DNA of 64,000 nt from Biformimicrobium ophioploci (GCF_030270605.1 NZ_BSYJ01000005.1:62001-126000); one strand, 5' to 3'. Positions 48,653-58,836 are shown, numbered from the stretch's first letter. Numbers and translations are program-made. Notes: generated by a model not told the origin, from the letters alone.

Positions 48653-49567
48653 ATGCTAAAGCTTTGCGATATGAACGATGCAAGCCAGAGCGTCTGGCTT
48701 GTAGCCCCCAAGGTGACGATCGGCCGGGCGACTGGTTGTGATTTGACCATCGCTGACGACTCTGTAGACAAGGTACATGCCGAGATTCTGGTAGATGATA
48801 GTCGCCTTATCCTGCGGAAGGTGAGCCCTACTGGCAATATCGCCATCAATGGCAAGCCGGTGATCAAGGCGAAGGAGATCCGTCTCGGTGACGAGGTACA
48901 ACTCGGCAAGCGTGTTCTGTCGGTAGTCGACCCGCAGTCAATCAAGAAGGACCTCAAGGGCATCGTTGCCCCCAAGCCCTGGGCACTGCGCGCAAATCAC
49001 CGGGCGATTGCTGGCAAGGTTTTCCCGATCCGGGATCAGTCGGTTATCGGCCGCGCCAGTGACTGTGATCTGGTTTTCTCCACCTCACATCTTTCCAGGC
49101 GCCACGCGCGTTTCGAGTTCAAGGGCGGGCTGCTTTTTGTCGTGGACCTGGGTTCTTCCAACGGAACCTACGTCAATGGACGCCGGGTGACCGAGGCGCG
49201 CCTGCGTCGCGGTGACGAGGTGCGCTTTGACACGCTCTCGTTTTCCATGGTTGGGCCCGCGGATGACCTGGATAAAACCACGGTGCGCCCGCTCGGTGCT
49301 GAAATGGCAGAGTTGAAGGTACAGACAGTGAAGGGCGCCAAGAATGCGGCAAGGGTGGCCGAAAAGGGTGCCCCCAGCCCGCAACCTGTGAAGCCTGCTT
49401 TAGTGGAGGCCGCGCGGCAAACTGCAGCTGCGGCTGGTACCAATAGCGCCGTGTCGGCGCAGGAGCCAGCGCCCCGTAGTGGCGCCTTCCTGTTGATCAC
49501 AACACTACTGGTGGTCGGCGGTGCGGCCGCCTATTACTACGCGCGAACCAAGGGCCTGCTGCCCTGA
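48653..49567 (+). CDS. Double-FHA-domain membrane protein
   Basis: 304 residues. First FHA (about 5-92) is degenerate: IGRATGCDLTI is kept, but the phosphothreonine-binding Ser/Asn motifs are altered (VDKVHAE, NIAINGK). Second FHA (about 108-200) is canonical: VIGRASDCDLVF, LSRRHARFEF, LGSSNGTYVNGR. Then an Ala/Pro-rich linker and one C-terminal helix (FLLITTLLVVGGAAAYYYA). It is divergent from PP2C-kinase and is a natural reader of their threonine phosphorylation. Confidence 0.92.
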   Translation: MLKLCDMNDASQSVWLVAPKVTIGRATGCDLTIADDSVDKVHAEILVDDSRLILRKVSPTGNIAINGKPVIKAKEIRLGDEVQLGKRVLSVVDPQSIKKDLKGIVAPKPWALRANHRAIAGKVFPIRDQSVIGRASDCDLVFSTSHLSRRHARFEFKGGLLFVVDLGSSNGTYVNGRRVTEARLRRGDEVRFDTLSFSMVGPADDLDKTTVRPLGAEMAELKVQTVKGAKNAARVAEKGAPSPQPVKPALVEAARQTAAAAGTNSAVSAQEPAPRSGAFLLITTLLVVGGAAAYYYARTKGLLP

Positions 49568-49651
49568 TTCCAGCTGATATTTCCTCGATGCCTGCCGGCT
49601 GCCTGTTGGCGCCGGCCAGGCAACTCCTCCTTATCCGGAAGTCGTTGTCTA

Positions 49652-49909
49652 ATGATCGGTAAAAAGAAAAAGCTTGTCCTGTACACAACGCTGGGTTGTT
49701 CCCTGTGTGAAAAGGCAAAACTGGAAATCTGGCCGGCTATTGAAAACCATGGCCTGGCCCTGCAGGAAGTGGATATCGCGGAGGACCCGGAGCTTTTTAC
49801 CGCGTTTGGTACGCGAATTCCGGTGGTGGGCCTCGGTGACAAGAGGGACGTCCTGGGCTGGCCTTTTACCGCCCAGGAGCTTGGCGATTGGATTGGGGTT
49901 CGCCTCTGA
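49652..49909 (+). CDS. Glutaredoxin-like protein (DUF836 family)
   Basis: 85 residues, thioredoxin fold in miniature. Redox pair Cys16 and Cys19 in TTLGCSLCEKAK and a cis-Pro in TRIPVVGL. Small cytoplasmic thiol protein, substrate unknown. It follows the FHA gene by 84 bp and converges on the slt gene. Confidence 0.87.
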   Translation: MIGKKKKLVLYTTLGCSLCEKAKLEIWPAIENHGLALQEVDIAEDPELFTAFGTRIPVVGLGDKRDVLGWPFTAQELGDWIGVRL

Positions 49910-49916
49910 TTTCTGA

Positions 49917-49956
49917 GTGTCTCGATTCCCAGGTGTCTCGATCTCTATGTGTCTCT
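49917..49956. repeat. 16-bp-period short repeat between convergent genes
   Basis: GTGTCTCGAT at 49917 and 49933 and GTGTCTCT at 49949, exactly 16 bp apart, filling most of the gap between the glutaredoxin-like gene and slt. Confidence 0.8.
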
Positions 49957-49962
49957 GGAAGA

Positions 49963-51927
49963 TTACATCGAGGTCCGGGTCTCGTGCTTGTTTAGCAGCG
50001 GTTTCTTCTCCCCGTTTCGATAGGCGTAAATGACGGAATACGTGAGCACATTCTGGACGTAGTTGCGTGTCTCGTTGAACGGTATCGTTTCAATCCATAT
50101 GTCGTAGGGCAGTTTGCTGTCACTTTGCGCCAGCCAGCGTTTGACGCGTGTCGGCCCAGCATTGTAGGCCGCAGCCGCAAGGAAGCGGTTGTTGTCGAAG
50201 CGCTTCAGCAGGCCGCCGAGGTAGTGAGATCCCAGCGTAATGTTGGTGTGTGGCTTCAGCAGGTCATAACTGCGCCGGTAGGGCACACCATGGATTTTTG
50301 CTGTCTGTTTGGCTGTGGAAGGCAATAGCTGCATCAGGCCCATGGCGCCGGCGCTCGATTTCGCGTCCATGGCGAAGTGGCTTTCCTGACGTGTTATCGC
50401 GTAGACAAAGTATTCATCCAGGGCATTTTTCTGGCCCGCCTTACGGGTAGCCTCATCGACAATGCCCGGGTATGCAAGCGGGAAGCGCAGCTCCAGATCG
50501 TCCTCGTGGCGCGCTCTCATGACTGACTGGATCGCCTTCCTGTACCAGCCCCACTCATTGGCAAGCCTGCCAGCTGCAAGAAGTTCTGGAGCTTCCATCT
50601 CGCGCGTCCCGTAACGCCATTCGCGCCGGGCATGGAAGAGTTCGTTAATGGCCTTCAGCTCACGTGCACGCACCAGCTCTGGCTTCGTGGCGATATCGGC
50701 CACCTGCTGCTTGTCGACGGGTGCAGGGTTGTCCTGGAAGTTGTACTCCCGGGATACCTTGTCCGCGGAGAGAAAGCCGTAAAAGCTTCGTTTGCTGGCC
50801 AGTTTTTCGTAGATTGCTTTTGCTGCGGCTTCGCGCGGCTCTCCACGCTTTTCCATTGCGCGTGCGGCCCAGTATTGCCAGCGGTCATCGGCCTTGCGCT
50901 CTTCCGGGAGACGCTCGATCCAGGCCTCTACCTGGGGCCAGTTCTGATCGCGCAGGGAGCGTCGAATCATCCACTCAATGGCGCCGGGATCTTTGAAGTT
51001 TTCCGTTTTTGCAAGCAGGCTTTCAATGCCTTCCTTGTCATTTTTGCGGGCCAGTCCTGTGGCAATACGCTGCAGCAATGCGTTGCGCTCATCGTCAGGG
51101 AACAGATAGCTGGCTTCATACCGGTACCAGGCCTGCAGGGCATCCGAGGGCTGAGAGCGTGCCAGTCGCTTGAGTCCGTGCAAAACGATGTCGCGATACT
51201 CCATGTCAGCGTTGATAAAGCGGTCGAAATTCATGAGCAGGGCGGGGCTGCGATGCACTTCGCGCATCAGCTGCGCGTGTTTCTGCTGCTCCGCGGTCAT
51301 CTTGCGTGCAATGTAGCTGGCGAGTGACAGGTTTCCCTTCTCGACTGCAAGGGTATGCCGCTTCCAGGCCAGCTCTGGGGTGAGCTGGCCGGCTTTCTCC
51401 CAGTTTGCAAACAGGGTGTCACAGGCCTCAGGCTGGGACTGGCCCACGCCCCAGAGCTCCGCGGCTTCGGCCCAGGCCTCTTCCTCCTTGCCCTGACGCG
51501 AAATCGCGTCGGCATGGAAACATTTCAGGCGGGTATCAGCCAGTTCAGGGCGGTAATACTCCAGAAATTTGTCGAAGCGGCCGCGTTCCCCCAGTTCACG
51601 TAACAGCCGTATCCGGGTCCAGTCACCAATCGCTGTATTCGCATACTTGTCGAGAAAGGCATTGACCTTGCTGAGGTGTAACTTCTCGAGCGCGCTCTCG
51701 AGCTGCCAGTATTCGAGGTAGGGCGCAAGCGGGTAGTTTTTCAGCTCACGCTGTATCCGGCTGAAGGCGCGGGTGTCGCCCCGTGCCATCGCATTACGGG
51801 CCTGCTGCATTTTCGCCCGCTCTTTTGCGAATAGTTGGTCAGTATTTTTTTGTGCGACTGCCCAGCCAGATCCGGTGAGGATGGCAAGCGATAACAAGGC
51901 TGTCAGCCACGGGCGGACAGACGACAT
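49963..51927 (-). CDS. slt: Soluble lytic murein transglycosylase (Slt70-like)
   Basis: 654 residues from ATG 51927, chosen because it gives a clean signal peptide (MSSVRPWLTALLSLAILTGS, cleavage near AVAQ); the frame is open to 52071. A long alpha-helical U-shaped superhelix (residues about 30-450) is followed by the catalytic SLT domain with the Glu in AITRQESHF, then SSAGAMGLMQLLPSTAK and AAAYNAGPTRVKRW. It cuts peptidoglycan glycan strands to 1,6-anhydro ends in the periplasm; NagZ, also in this window, works on the recycled products. Confidence 0.93.
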   Translation of the reverse strand: MSSVRPWLTALLSLAILTGSGWAVAQKNTDQLFAKERAKMQQARNAMARGDTRAFSRIQRELKNYPLAPYLEYWQLESALEKLHLSKVNAFLDKYANTAIGDWTRIRLLRELGERGRFDKFLEYYRPELADTRLKCFHADAISRQGKEEEAWAEAAELWGVGQSQPEACDTLFANWEKAGQLTPELAWKRHTLAVEKGNLSLASYIARKMTAEQQKHAQLMREVHRSPALLMNFDRFINADMEYRDIVLHGLKRLARSQPSDALQAWYRYEASYLFPDDERNALLQRIATGLARKNDKEGIESLLAKTENFKDPGAIEWMIRRSLRDQNWPQVEAWIERLPEERKADDRWQYWAARAMEKRGEPREAAAKAIYEKLASKRSFYGFLSADKVSREYNFQDNPAPVDKQQVADIATKPELVRARELKAINELFHARREWRYGTREMEAPELLAAGRLANEWGWYRKAIQSVMRARHEDDLELRFPLAYPGIVDEATRKAGQKNALDEYFVYAITRQESHFAMDAKSSAGAMGLMQLLPSTAKQTAKIHGVPYRRSYDLLKPHTNITLGSHYLGGLLKRFDNNRFLAAAAYNAGPTRVKRWLAQSDSKLPYDIWIETIPFNETRNYVQNVLTYSVIYAYRNGEKKPLLNKHETRTSM

Positions 51928-52092
51928 AGTCAGGGTGTCTTTGCAGCCGATAGGGTGCATGCGGTTGGGCCTGGTGTGTTGTTGTCGTGGTTGGTTAAAA
52001 AACTGAAACAATTTCCGTTTTGAGCTTAAAATGCGCCTGCGATTTTTTTCGCACACAGTTTTGACACTCATCCAGTTTAGTTAGATCCATCA

Positions 52093-54000
52093 ATGTTACT
52101 TCAGCTCGACGGCGTAGGTTTACGCTACGGAACTCAGGTTTTAGCGGAAAATGTTTGTGTCCGCGTGGACAAGGGTGACCGAATTTGCCTGGTTGGACGC
52201 AATGGCGAGGGTAAATCCAGCCTTCTGCGCCTTTTGCAAAGTGGGAATGAGCCGGACGAAGGTGAAGTCATCTTGCGGCCGGGAACCGTTCTGGCAACGC
52301 TCGAACAGGAATTGCCGGACCAGCCGGGTGTTTCCGTATATGAATTTGTCGCCTCAGGCCTGGGCCCGAAGGGAGACCTCCTTGCAGGATACCGCAGCGC
52401 GACAGAAAAGGGCGATGCCGACCGCCAGCAGCAGCTTCACGTGGAGGTTGATGCAGCCCATGCGTGGGAACTGATGCCGCGTATCGATATGGTCATCGAC
52501 CGCCTCGAGCTCGATGCGGACGCGGAGATCGCAAGTCTGTCTGGCGGTTGGCAGCGGCGCGCGGCGCTGGGCAAGGCGCTGGTTGGCGACCCCGATCTAC
52601 TGATCCTGGATGAGCCCACAAACCACCTGGACATTTCCGCAGTCGAATGGCTTGAAAACTTTCTTTCCAGTTTTCGTGGCGCGCTGCTGTTCGTGACCCA
52701 CGACCGGGCACTTGCGGAACGGCTGGCAACTCAGGTCTGGGACCTGGACAGGGGCAGGTTGCGGGTTTTTCGCTGCGGATTCAATCGCTACCTGGCTGAC
52801 AAACAGAAGGTCCTGGAAGAAGAGCAGCGCCACGAAGCACTGTTCGACAAAAAACTTGCGGAAGAAGAAACCTGGATTCGCCAGGGCATCAAGGCCCGCC
52901 GTACACGGAATGAAGGGCGCGTGCGAGCCCTGCATGCGCTGCGGCGAGAGCGGCAGGCCCGCCGCACCCGGCAGGGCACTGCAAAACTGCAGATCGACGC
53001 GGGAGAGAGCTCCGGCAAGCTGGTAGCTGAGGTCACGGATCTCTCGTTTGGCTACCCGGGTGCAGAGCCTTTGATCCGGGATTTCAGCTGCACCTTGATG
53101 CGCGGCGACAAGGTGGGGTTGATCGGGCCCAACGGTGTCGGCAAGAGTACCCTGATCCAGTTGTTGCTGGGGCAGCTGAAACCGGATAGCGGCACGCTGC
53201 GCCTGGGTACCAAGCAGCAGATCGCCTATTTCGACCAGCGCCGTAACGCGCTGGAGGAAGACCAGACTGTGCTGGACAACATTGCCCAGGGGCGCGAGTC
53301 ACTGGAAGTGGGCGGCAAGACGCGTCATGTCATGTCCTATCTTGCAGACTTTCTCTTCACTGGCCCCAAGGCCCATACCAGGGTTTCTGCCCTTAGCGGG
53401 GGCGAGCGCAATCGCGCGCTACTGGCAAAGCTGTTCAGTCAGCCGGCCAATATCCTCGTGCTGGATGAGCCCACCAACGACCTCGATGTGGAAACGCTCG
53501 AGTTGCTGGAAGAACTCCTGAGCGGCTTCAAGGGCACGGTGCTGTTGGTCAGTCACGATCGTGTATTTCTCGACAACGTCGTTGACAGCTGTATCGCATT
53601 TGAAGGTGACGGTCGCGTGCGGGAGTACGTCGGTGGCTATTCCGATTTTGTGCGCCAGGCCGGTGGCTTCCAGGTACGCGAGCGTGCCGGAACTGGCAGC
53701 CCGTCGGAGCCCTCAGGCGGGCAGTCGGCTTCCCCGGCCACAAAGACGCAAAAGGCTTCCAGCGAAACGCCAAAGCGTAAAAAGCTGAGCTACAAGCTGC
53801 AAAGGGAGCTGGATGCATTGCCGGCCCAGATTGAGAGCCTGGAAAAGGAAATTTCAGATCTGGAAGCGCGGGTGTCAGATCCCGATTTCTACCAGCAGGA
53901 CGCCCAGTCGGTTGAGGATCAGTTGGCAGCGCTGACAGACAAGCAGGCCGCACTGGAGGCGGCCTTTGAGCGCTGGAGCGAGCTAGACGAAATGTCCTAG
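52093..54000 (+). CDS. uup: ABC-F family ATPase Uup
   Basis: 635 residues, no membrane segment. Two ABC cassettes: GRNGEGKSS/LSGGWQRRAALGKAL/LLILDEPTNHLD and GPNGVGKST/LSGGERNRALLAKLF/ILVLDEPTNDLD, joined by a charged linker, and a C-terminal coiled coil (about 560-630) after a Ser/Pro-rich stretch, the Uup layout. ABC-F proteins act on ribosomes; Uup is also tied to branched-DNA handling. No SD is visible before ATG 52093. It ends in a 4-bp overlap with the convergent usp gene. Confidence 0.93.
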   Translation: MLLQLDGVGLRYGTQVLAENVCVRVDKGDRICLVGRNGEGKSSLLRLLQSGNEPDEGEVILRPGTVLATLEQELPDQPGVSVYEFVASGLGPKGDLLAGYRSATEKGDADRQQQLHVEVDAAHAWELMPRIDMVIDRLELDADAEIASLSGGWQRRAALGKALVGDPDLLILDEPTNHLDISAVEWLENFLSSFRGALLFVTHDRALAERLATQVWDLDRGRLRVFRCGFNRYLADKQKVLEEEQRHEALFDKKLAEEETWIRQGIKARRTRNEGRVRALHALRRERQARRTRQGTAKLQIDAGESSGKLVAEVTDLSFGYPGAEPLIRDFSCTLMRGDKVGLIGPNGVGKSTLIQLLLGQLKPDSGTLRLGTKQQIAYFDQRRNALEEDQTVLDNIAQGRESLEVGGKTRHVMSYLADFLFTGPKAHTRVSALSGGERNRALLAKLFSQPANILVLDEPTNDLDVETLELLEELLSGFKGTVLLVSHDRVFLDNVVDSCIAFEGDGRVREYVGGYSDFVRQAGGFQVRERAGTGSPSEPSGGQSASPATKTQKASSETPKRKKLSYKLQRELDALPAQIESLEKEISDLEARVSDPDFYQQDAQSVEDQLAALTDKQAALEAAFERWSELDEMS

Positions 54001-54425
54001 ACGCGCACCGCCAGTACGTCGCAATTGGCACCGTGCAGTACGCCGTTTGCAGTGGAACCGAGCAGCAGCGCAATGCCGTGGCGGCCGTGGCTACCCACGA
54101 CAATCAGGTCGGCATCCACCTCGCCGGCAAGGCGGTGAATTTCCGCTGAGGGCTGCCCGATAATGACGTGGTTCTGCTCTTCTGCAAGACCGAGCCCGGA
54201 TCCGATCTTCGCCAGTTGATCTGTTGCCTGTTGCTGCAGTTGCTCCTGAACCTCTGTGAGGTCCATGGGTATATCCCCGCCGTAGGCAAAGGTCAGCGGC
54301 TCTATCACGTGCGCAAGGCTGAGCTCGGCGCCAGTGGCACCGGCCAGTGCCTTTGCACGCTCAACTACAGTGTTTGAGTCCTCTGACAGGTCCAGCGCAA
54401 CCAGCAAGTGTTTATAGATTGTCAT
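53997..54425 (-). CDS. Universal stress protein, UspA type
   Basis: 142 residues, one Usp domain. Begins YKHLLVALDLSEDS and ends with the ATP-binding type VVGSHGRHGIALLLGSTANGVL, so it probably binds ATP. ATG 54425 with AAGGGG ten bases upstream. It lies alone, convergent with uup (4-bp overlap) and divergent from the next gene. Confidence 0.92.
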   Translation of the reverse strand: MTIYKHLLVALDLSEDSNTVVERAKALAGATGAELSLAHVIEPLTFAYGGDIPMDLTEVQEQLQQQATDQLAKIGSGLGLAEEQNHVIIGQPSAEIHRLAGEVDADLIVVGSHGRHGIALLLGSTANGVLHGANCDVLAVRV

Positions 54426-54548
54426 GACTCTGTTTCCCCTTATGAGTATGCTCAGTCACCAGTCTACTTTAAACAGAAAATTTGCGCAGCGGCAGTCCCT
54501 GGGGTTTTATTCGTTGATCGCTGTTGCTGTCCCATCGAGGAGCATTGA

Positions 54549-55055
54549 ATGGATTCCTGGATACCCCTGATATTTATTGTCCTCGCGGTGACGCTGGTGA
54601 TTGGCCCCGTCATGTGGCTGCGTCCCAGCAAACGACAGGTAGCACTGGCAAAGCTCCGCCAGAAGGCCGCCAGCGATGGCTTGTCTGTGCGTATGGCGGC
54701 AATTCCCGAGCCGGAAGGCAGTGGTACAGCCGCTGTATATTATTTGCCCTGGAAAAAGTCATCCGGGTTGTCGCTCGGCTGGGGGCTAGAGAGGCGCAGT
54801 ATCAGCCACGATCTGCACTTCAGTGGTCAGTGGGACTGGCAGGGTAGTGCCAGACCACCGCAATCCGCCCAGCCCTATATAAAGGAGGCGATTGCCGACA
54901 TGCCTGACGGTTATCTGGCGCTGTTTGCGAATCCTGCGGGGCTGGGTATCCAGTGGCGGGAAACTGGTGGTGATGCCGCGTACAGCAAGCTGCTGTCTCT
55001 GCTGCGGTCAACGCGGTCGAAGATCGAGCCGGAGTTGCGTACTTCAGCTTTCTGA
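54549..55055 (+). CDS. Unrecognised membrane-anchored protein
   Basis: 168 residues. ATG 54549 has GAGGAG six bases upstream, so translation is credible. One N-terminal helix (WIPLIFIVLAVTLVIGPVMWL), then a basic region and a soluble part with several Trp and Gly residues (GLSLGWGLERRSIS, QWDWQG). I do not recognise a family. It lies upstream of topA on the same strand, which has its own promoter. Confidence 0.7.
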   Translation: MDSWIPLIFIVLAVTLVIGPVMWLRPSKRQVALAKLRQKAASDGLSVRMAAIPEPEGSGTAAVYYLPWKKSSGLSLGWGLERRSISHDLHFSGQWDWQGSARPPQSAQPYIKEAIADMPDGYLALFANPAGLGIQWRETGGDAAYSKLLSLLRSTRSKIEPELRTSAF

Positions 55056-55146
55056 AAGGCGCAAAAAGCGTATAAAAAGTGTACGAAAATCCTGCTCAGT
55101 TCCGGCTGTTCAGGTGTGCAACAAGAAAAAAAATTACACGGGTTTC

Positions 55147-55175
55147 TTGACCCCTCGGGATGGGCGACTTATATA
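55147..55175 (+). promoter_or_regulatory. topA promoter
   Basis: TTGACC (55147-55152), 17-base spacer, TATATA (55170-55175), about 78 bp before the topA ATG. A near-consensus sigma-70 promoter. Confidence 0.7.
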
Positions 55176-55253
55176 TCGCGCTAACCGGAACGGTCCATGA
55201 GCGGCCCTTCGTCCTTTGGAAGTGTAGTAAAACAGGTTTTAAAACAAGGACTT

Positions 55254-57977
55254 ATGAGTAAATCCCTGGTCATAGTGGAGTCCCCGGCGAAGGCCAAGAC
55301 AATCAATAAGTACCTCGGAAAGGACTTTATTGTTAAGTCGAGCGTTGGCCACATTCGCGACCTGCCCACCAGTGGCGGCGCCAAGAAACCCGTCGACGCC
55401 AAAGAACGGGCACGACGTGCGGCAGAAACGCGCAAAATGTCACCTGAGCAGAAGGCGGCGCACAAGGCGAAAAAGAATCGCGAGCAGCTGATCAATCGCA
55501 TGGGCATCGACCCGGGAAATGATTGGCGTGCCCATTATGAAATCCTGCCCGGCAAGGAAAAGGTGGTCCAGGAGCTGAAAAAGCTCGCTGCGGACGCCGA
55601 CCACATCTTCCTCGCGACGGACCTTGACCGCGAGGGAGAGGCCATTGCCTGGCACCTGCGCGAAGCAATCGGCGGTGAGCCTGATCGTTATCGGCGCGTG
55701 GTATTCAATGAAATTACCAAGTCTGCGATCCAGGAGGCGTTCAAGGATCCCGGCATGGTCGATGAAAACCGGGTCAATGCGCAGCAGACCCGCCGCTTCC
55801 TTGACCGCATCGTGGGCTATATGGTGTCCCCGCTCCTGTGGGAAAAGGTCGCGCGGGGATTGTCTGCGGGCCGCGTCCAATCGGTTGCGGTGCGCCTCGT
55901 AGTCGAGCGCGAACGGGAGATCCGTGCATTCATCCCTGAAGAGTACTGGACCCTTTTTGCCAATACGGAAACCGGTGCCGGCGCCGCACTGCGCATTGAG
56001 ACCAAGAAGCAGGGCGGCAAGGCTTTCCGGCCAACAAACCAGGAGCAGGCCGAGGCCGCAGTAAAGGCGCTTGGCGAGAGTGCTTTCTCGGTTGCCGCGC
56101 GGGAAGACAAGCCGACCCGTTCCAAGCCGGGTGCCCCTTTCATAACCTCGACCCTTCAGCAGGCCGCAAGCACGCGTCTTGGCTTCAGCGTCAAGAAAAC
56201 CATGGTACTGGCGCAACGGCTCTACGAGGCGGGACACATCACCTACATGCGTACCGACTCCACCAACCTGAGTGCAGAGGCGGTGTCGGCGGCGCGGGAC
56301 TTTATCGGCGACAAGTTCGGACCCAGGTACCTTCCGGAAAACCCGATTTCCTACAGCAGCAAGGAGGGGGCACAGGAGGCGCACGAGGCGATTCGCCCCT
56401 CAGACGTCCGCATACAGCCAAACATGCTGCAGGGCGCAGAGCGCGATGCAGAGCGCCTCTACAACCTGATCTGGCAACAATTCGTAGCCTGCCAGATGAC
56501 GGACGCGGAATTTACATCCAGCTCAATCACTGTCAAAGCCGGTGACTTCGAGTTGCGTACCCGAGGCCGGGTTATCCGTTTTGACGGTTTCCTCAAGGTG
56601 GCGCCGCAGGTCGCGAAAAAAGATGAAGATGTGGTGTTGCCCGATGTGAAGGTCGGGGACAAGCTGAACCTGAAAAAGCTTGAACCCAAGCAGCATTTTA
56701 CCAAGCCGCCGGCACGCTTCAGTGAAGCTGCGCTGGTAAAGGAGCTGGAAAAGCGGGGAATTGGTCGCCCGTCTACCTATGCGTCCATCATTTCCACCAT
56801 TCAGGATCGCGGTTATGTGCGCCTGGAAAACCGCCGATTCTATGCGGAAAAAATGGGTGACATCGTTACTGAGCGCCTGACAGAAAGTTTCACCGACTTG
56901 ATGGACTACGGCTTTACCGCCAACCTCGAGCAAGCGCTGGATGAAGTCGCGGAAGGTGATAAAAACTGGAAGGATGTGCTCAACCGCTTCTATGAAGAGT
57001 TTGAGGGCCTGCTGCAGAAAGCGCAGGCGCCCGAGGGTGGGATGCGCCGTAACAATCCCACCGACACCGACATTAACTGTGACAAGTGCGGCCGGCACAT
57101 GCAGATTCGTACCGGCAGTACCGGTGTGTTTCTCGGCTGCTCTGGCTATGCACTGCCGCCGAAAGAGCGCTGCACCAATACCATGAACCTGGTTTCAGGT
57201 GACGAGGCGGTGGATGCTGACAAGGACGACGAGGCGGAATCCCGTCAGTTGATCGACAAGCGCCGTTGCAAGATCTGTAACACCGCGATGGATAGTTATC
57301 TGGTGGATGAGCAGCGCAAGCTGCATATCTGCGGTAACAACCCGGACTGTGCCGGTTTTGAAGTTGAGGCAGGGACGTTCAAGATCAAGGGTTATGACGG
57401 CCCGACGATCGAGTGCGACAAGTGTGGCAGTGAGATGCAGCTCAAGTCCGGTCGTTTCGGAAAATACTTCGGCTGTACCAATGAGAACTGCAAGAATACT
57501 CGCAAGCTGTTGAAGAGTGGTGAACCTGCGCCACCGAAAATGGATCCGGTTCCGATGCCGGAGCTTGCCTGCGAGAAAGTCGACGACACCTATATTTTGC
57601 GCGATGGCGCTTCCGGGTTGTTCCTGGCGGCAAGCCAATTTCCCAAGAACCGTGAAACGCGGGCGCCGCTGGTGCAGGAGCTGCTACCGCACAAGGATGA
57701 AATCGATCCGAAATATGCACACATTTTTGCTGCACCGACAGAGGATCCGGACGGCGTACCTACGGTTGTGCGCTTCAGCCGCAAAACCCAGGAGCAGTAT
57801 GTCCAGTCTGAGGTTGAGGGCAAGGCCACCGGCTGGCGTGCGTATTTTGACGGTGGCAAGTGGGTAGCTGAAGACAAGCGCAAGAAAGGCGCAGCTGCGA
57901 AGGCTGCACCCAAGAAAAAAGCCGCTCCGAAGAAAAAAGCTGCAGCCAAGAAGAAGCCGGCCGGTAAGAAATCGTGA
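55254..57977 (+). CDS. topA: DNA topoisomerase I
   Basis: Relaxes negative supercoils. 907 residues from ATG 55254 (AAGGA close by; an upstream in-frame ATG at 55197 is less likely). Toprim: [14 protein letters not shown] and [13 protein letters not shown]; active-site Tyr in [23 protein letters not shown] is typical. Three C-terminal zinc ribbons are intact (CDKCGRHM..., CKICNTAM..., CDKCGSEM...). The last about 30 residues are an Ala/Lys repeat (KKKAAPKKK...), which could hold DNA. It overlaps the next ORF by 4 bp. Confidence 0.98.
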   Translation: MSKSLVIVESPAKAKTINKYLGKDFIVKSSVGHIRDLPTSGGAKKPVDAKERARRAAETRKMSPEQKAAHKAKKNREQLINRMGIDPGNDWRAHYEILPGKEKVVQELKKLAADADHIFLATDLDREGEAIAWHLREAIGGEPDRYRRVVFNEITKSAIQEAFKDPGMVDENRVNAQQTRRFLDRIVGYMVSPLLWEKVARGLSAGRVQSVAVRLVVEREREIRAFIPEEYWTLFANTETGAGAALRIETKKQGGKAFRPTNQEQAEAAVKALGESAFSVAAREDKPTRSKPGAPFITSTLQQAASTRLGFSVKKTMVLAQRLYEAGHITYMRTDSTNLSAEAVSAARDFIGDKFGPRYLPENPISYSSKEGAQEAHEAIRPSDVRIQPNMLQGAERDAERLYNLIWQQFVACQMTDAEFTSSSITVKAGDFELRTRGRVIRFDGFLKVAPQVAKKDEDVVLPDVKVGDKLNLKKLEPKQHFTKPPARFSEAALVKELEKRGIGRPSTYASIISTIQDRGYVRLENRRFYAEKMGDIVTERLTESFTDLMDYGFTANLEQALDEVAEGDKNWKDVLNRFYEEFEGLLQKAQAPEGGMRRNNPTDTDINCDKCGRHMQIRTGSTGVFLGCSGYALPPKERCTNTMNLVSGDEAVDADKDDEAESRQLIDKRRCKICNTAMDSYLVDEQRKLHICGNNPDCAGFEVEAGTFKIKGYDGPTIECDKCGSEMQLKSGRFGKYFGCTNENCKNTRKLLKSGEPAPPKMDPVPMPELACEKVDDTYILRDGASGLFLAASQFPKNRETRAPLVQELLPHKDEIDPKYAHIFAAPTEDPDGVPTVVRFSRKTQEQYVQSEVEGKATGWRAYFDGGKWVAEDKRKKGAAAKAAPKKKAAPKKKAAAKKKPAGKKS

Positions 57978-58456
57978 GTGGTGCCGAAACAGTCCAGTTT
58001 CTGCGCAAGGCGGAATACCTGCTGAAGCGGGTTCAGAGCGAAGGACTGCAGGGTGACGAATTTGCTTCCCTGGCCCTGTGCGAGTCGGCCACGCTTCAGC
58101 TTCAGCGAGCCTACAGGGCACACCTCGGTGCACTTGCCGATATATACCGGCTGGGCGCGCCCGACCCCCAGTCGCCGCAGGAGCTGGCCGAACGCGTAGG
58201 TGCCAAAGGGCAGGTCTGCAGGGAGGCAGGGGAGCTTACTGAATTACTGGAAGACCGCGGATCCTGGCTCGCCAAACTCGCGGGCGCCTGGGCAGCTTTA
58301 TGGGTGCGTGAGTCTGCGGAAAAACCGGTAGCCTTGATTGGTAGTTCGGCTGCACCTGCGCAGGCAGAGTTGCTGGACGTTATTCAGCTCGCCCAGATCC
58401 ACGAAGAGTTTACGCGATTGGCCGCGCGCCAGCTGGAACAGCTGCAGGAGTGGTGA
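57974..58456 (+). CDS. DUF6586-like protein, downstream of topA
   Basis: 160 residues from GTG 57974, whose GTGA overlaps the topA stop. All-alpha, soluble, rich in Leu/Ala/Glu, no membrane span; begins with [17 protein letters not shown] protein of this type follows topA in Pseudomonas (recall: PA3010). Function unknown. A GC-rich hairpin (58458-58481) follows before the next gene. Confidence 0.75.
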   Translation: MSGAETVQFLRKAEYLLKRVQSEGLQGDEFASLALCESATLQLQRAYRAHLGALADIYRLGAPDPQSPQELAERVGAKGQVCREAGELTELLEDRGSWLAKLAGAWAALWVRESAEKPVALIGSSAAPAQAELLDVIQLAQIHEEFTRLAARQLEQLQEW

Positions 58457-58545
58457 CCCCCGGGACAAGTCCGCCCCGGGGCAGTGACGGCACGCTGAGC
58501 ACCAGTGTGATACCATGGCTTTTTTCATGTGGCAGGGAGTGGTAA

Positions 58546-58836
58546 ATGACCACGGAGACTTTTGAAATTATCGAATTGACTGACGGCGATATTGCACTGC
58601 GCAGGGCAGGGCATGATGAGGCGCCGCTTGTTCGTATTCGTTTCTCAAGTCAGAGCCTTAACTTTCTGCAGGATCACAAGATTTCGGTTGCCAAGGCGAT
58701 GATGGAAGCCGGTATCCAGGCGGTCCAGGAAATTCATGAGGATTCGGTCCTCGACGAGGAGGAGCAGCAGGCGGGCGCATTCGATGAGGATGCCGAGCTT
58801 GATGAGATCGCGTTGGAGTCTCGGACCCTGCACTGA
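58546..58836 (+). CDS. Small conserved acidic protein (PA3009-like)
   Basis: 96 residues; starts TTETFEIIELTDGDIALRRA, ends in a very acidic tail (DEEEQQAGAFDEDAELDE). The conserved centre is RIRFSSQSLNFLQDHKISVAKAMMEAG. Its place between the DUF6586-like gene and lexA agrees with the Pseudomonas order as I recall it. No function assigned. Confidence 0.75.
   Translation: MTTETFEIIELTDGDIALRRAGHDEAPLVRIRFSSQSLNFLQDHKISVAKAMMEAGIQAVQEIHEDSVLDEEEQQAGAFDEDAELDEIALESRTLH

Noticed and set aside
57890-57974. A-rich repeat at the end of topA as an independent repeat element
   Set aside because: It is the coding sequence for the Lys/Ala tail seen in many bacterial topoisomerases.
58457-58482. GC-rich hairpin after the DUF6586-like gene as a terminator
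   Set aside because: CCCCGGG/CCCGGGG stem lacks a U-run, and the next gene follows in the same direction; at most an attenuator.
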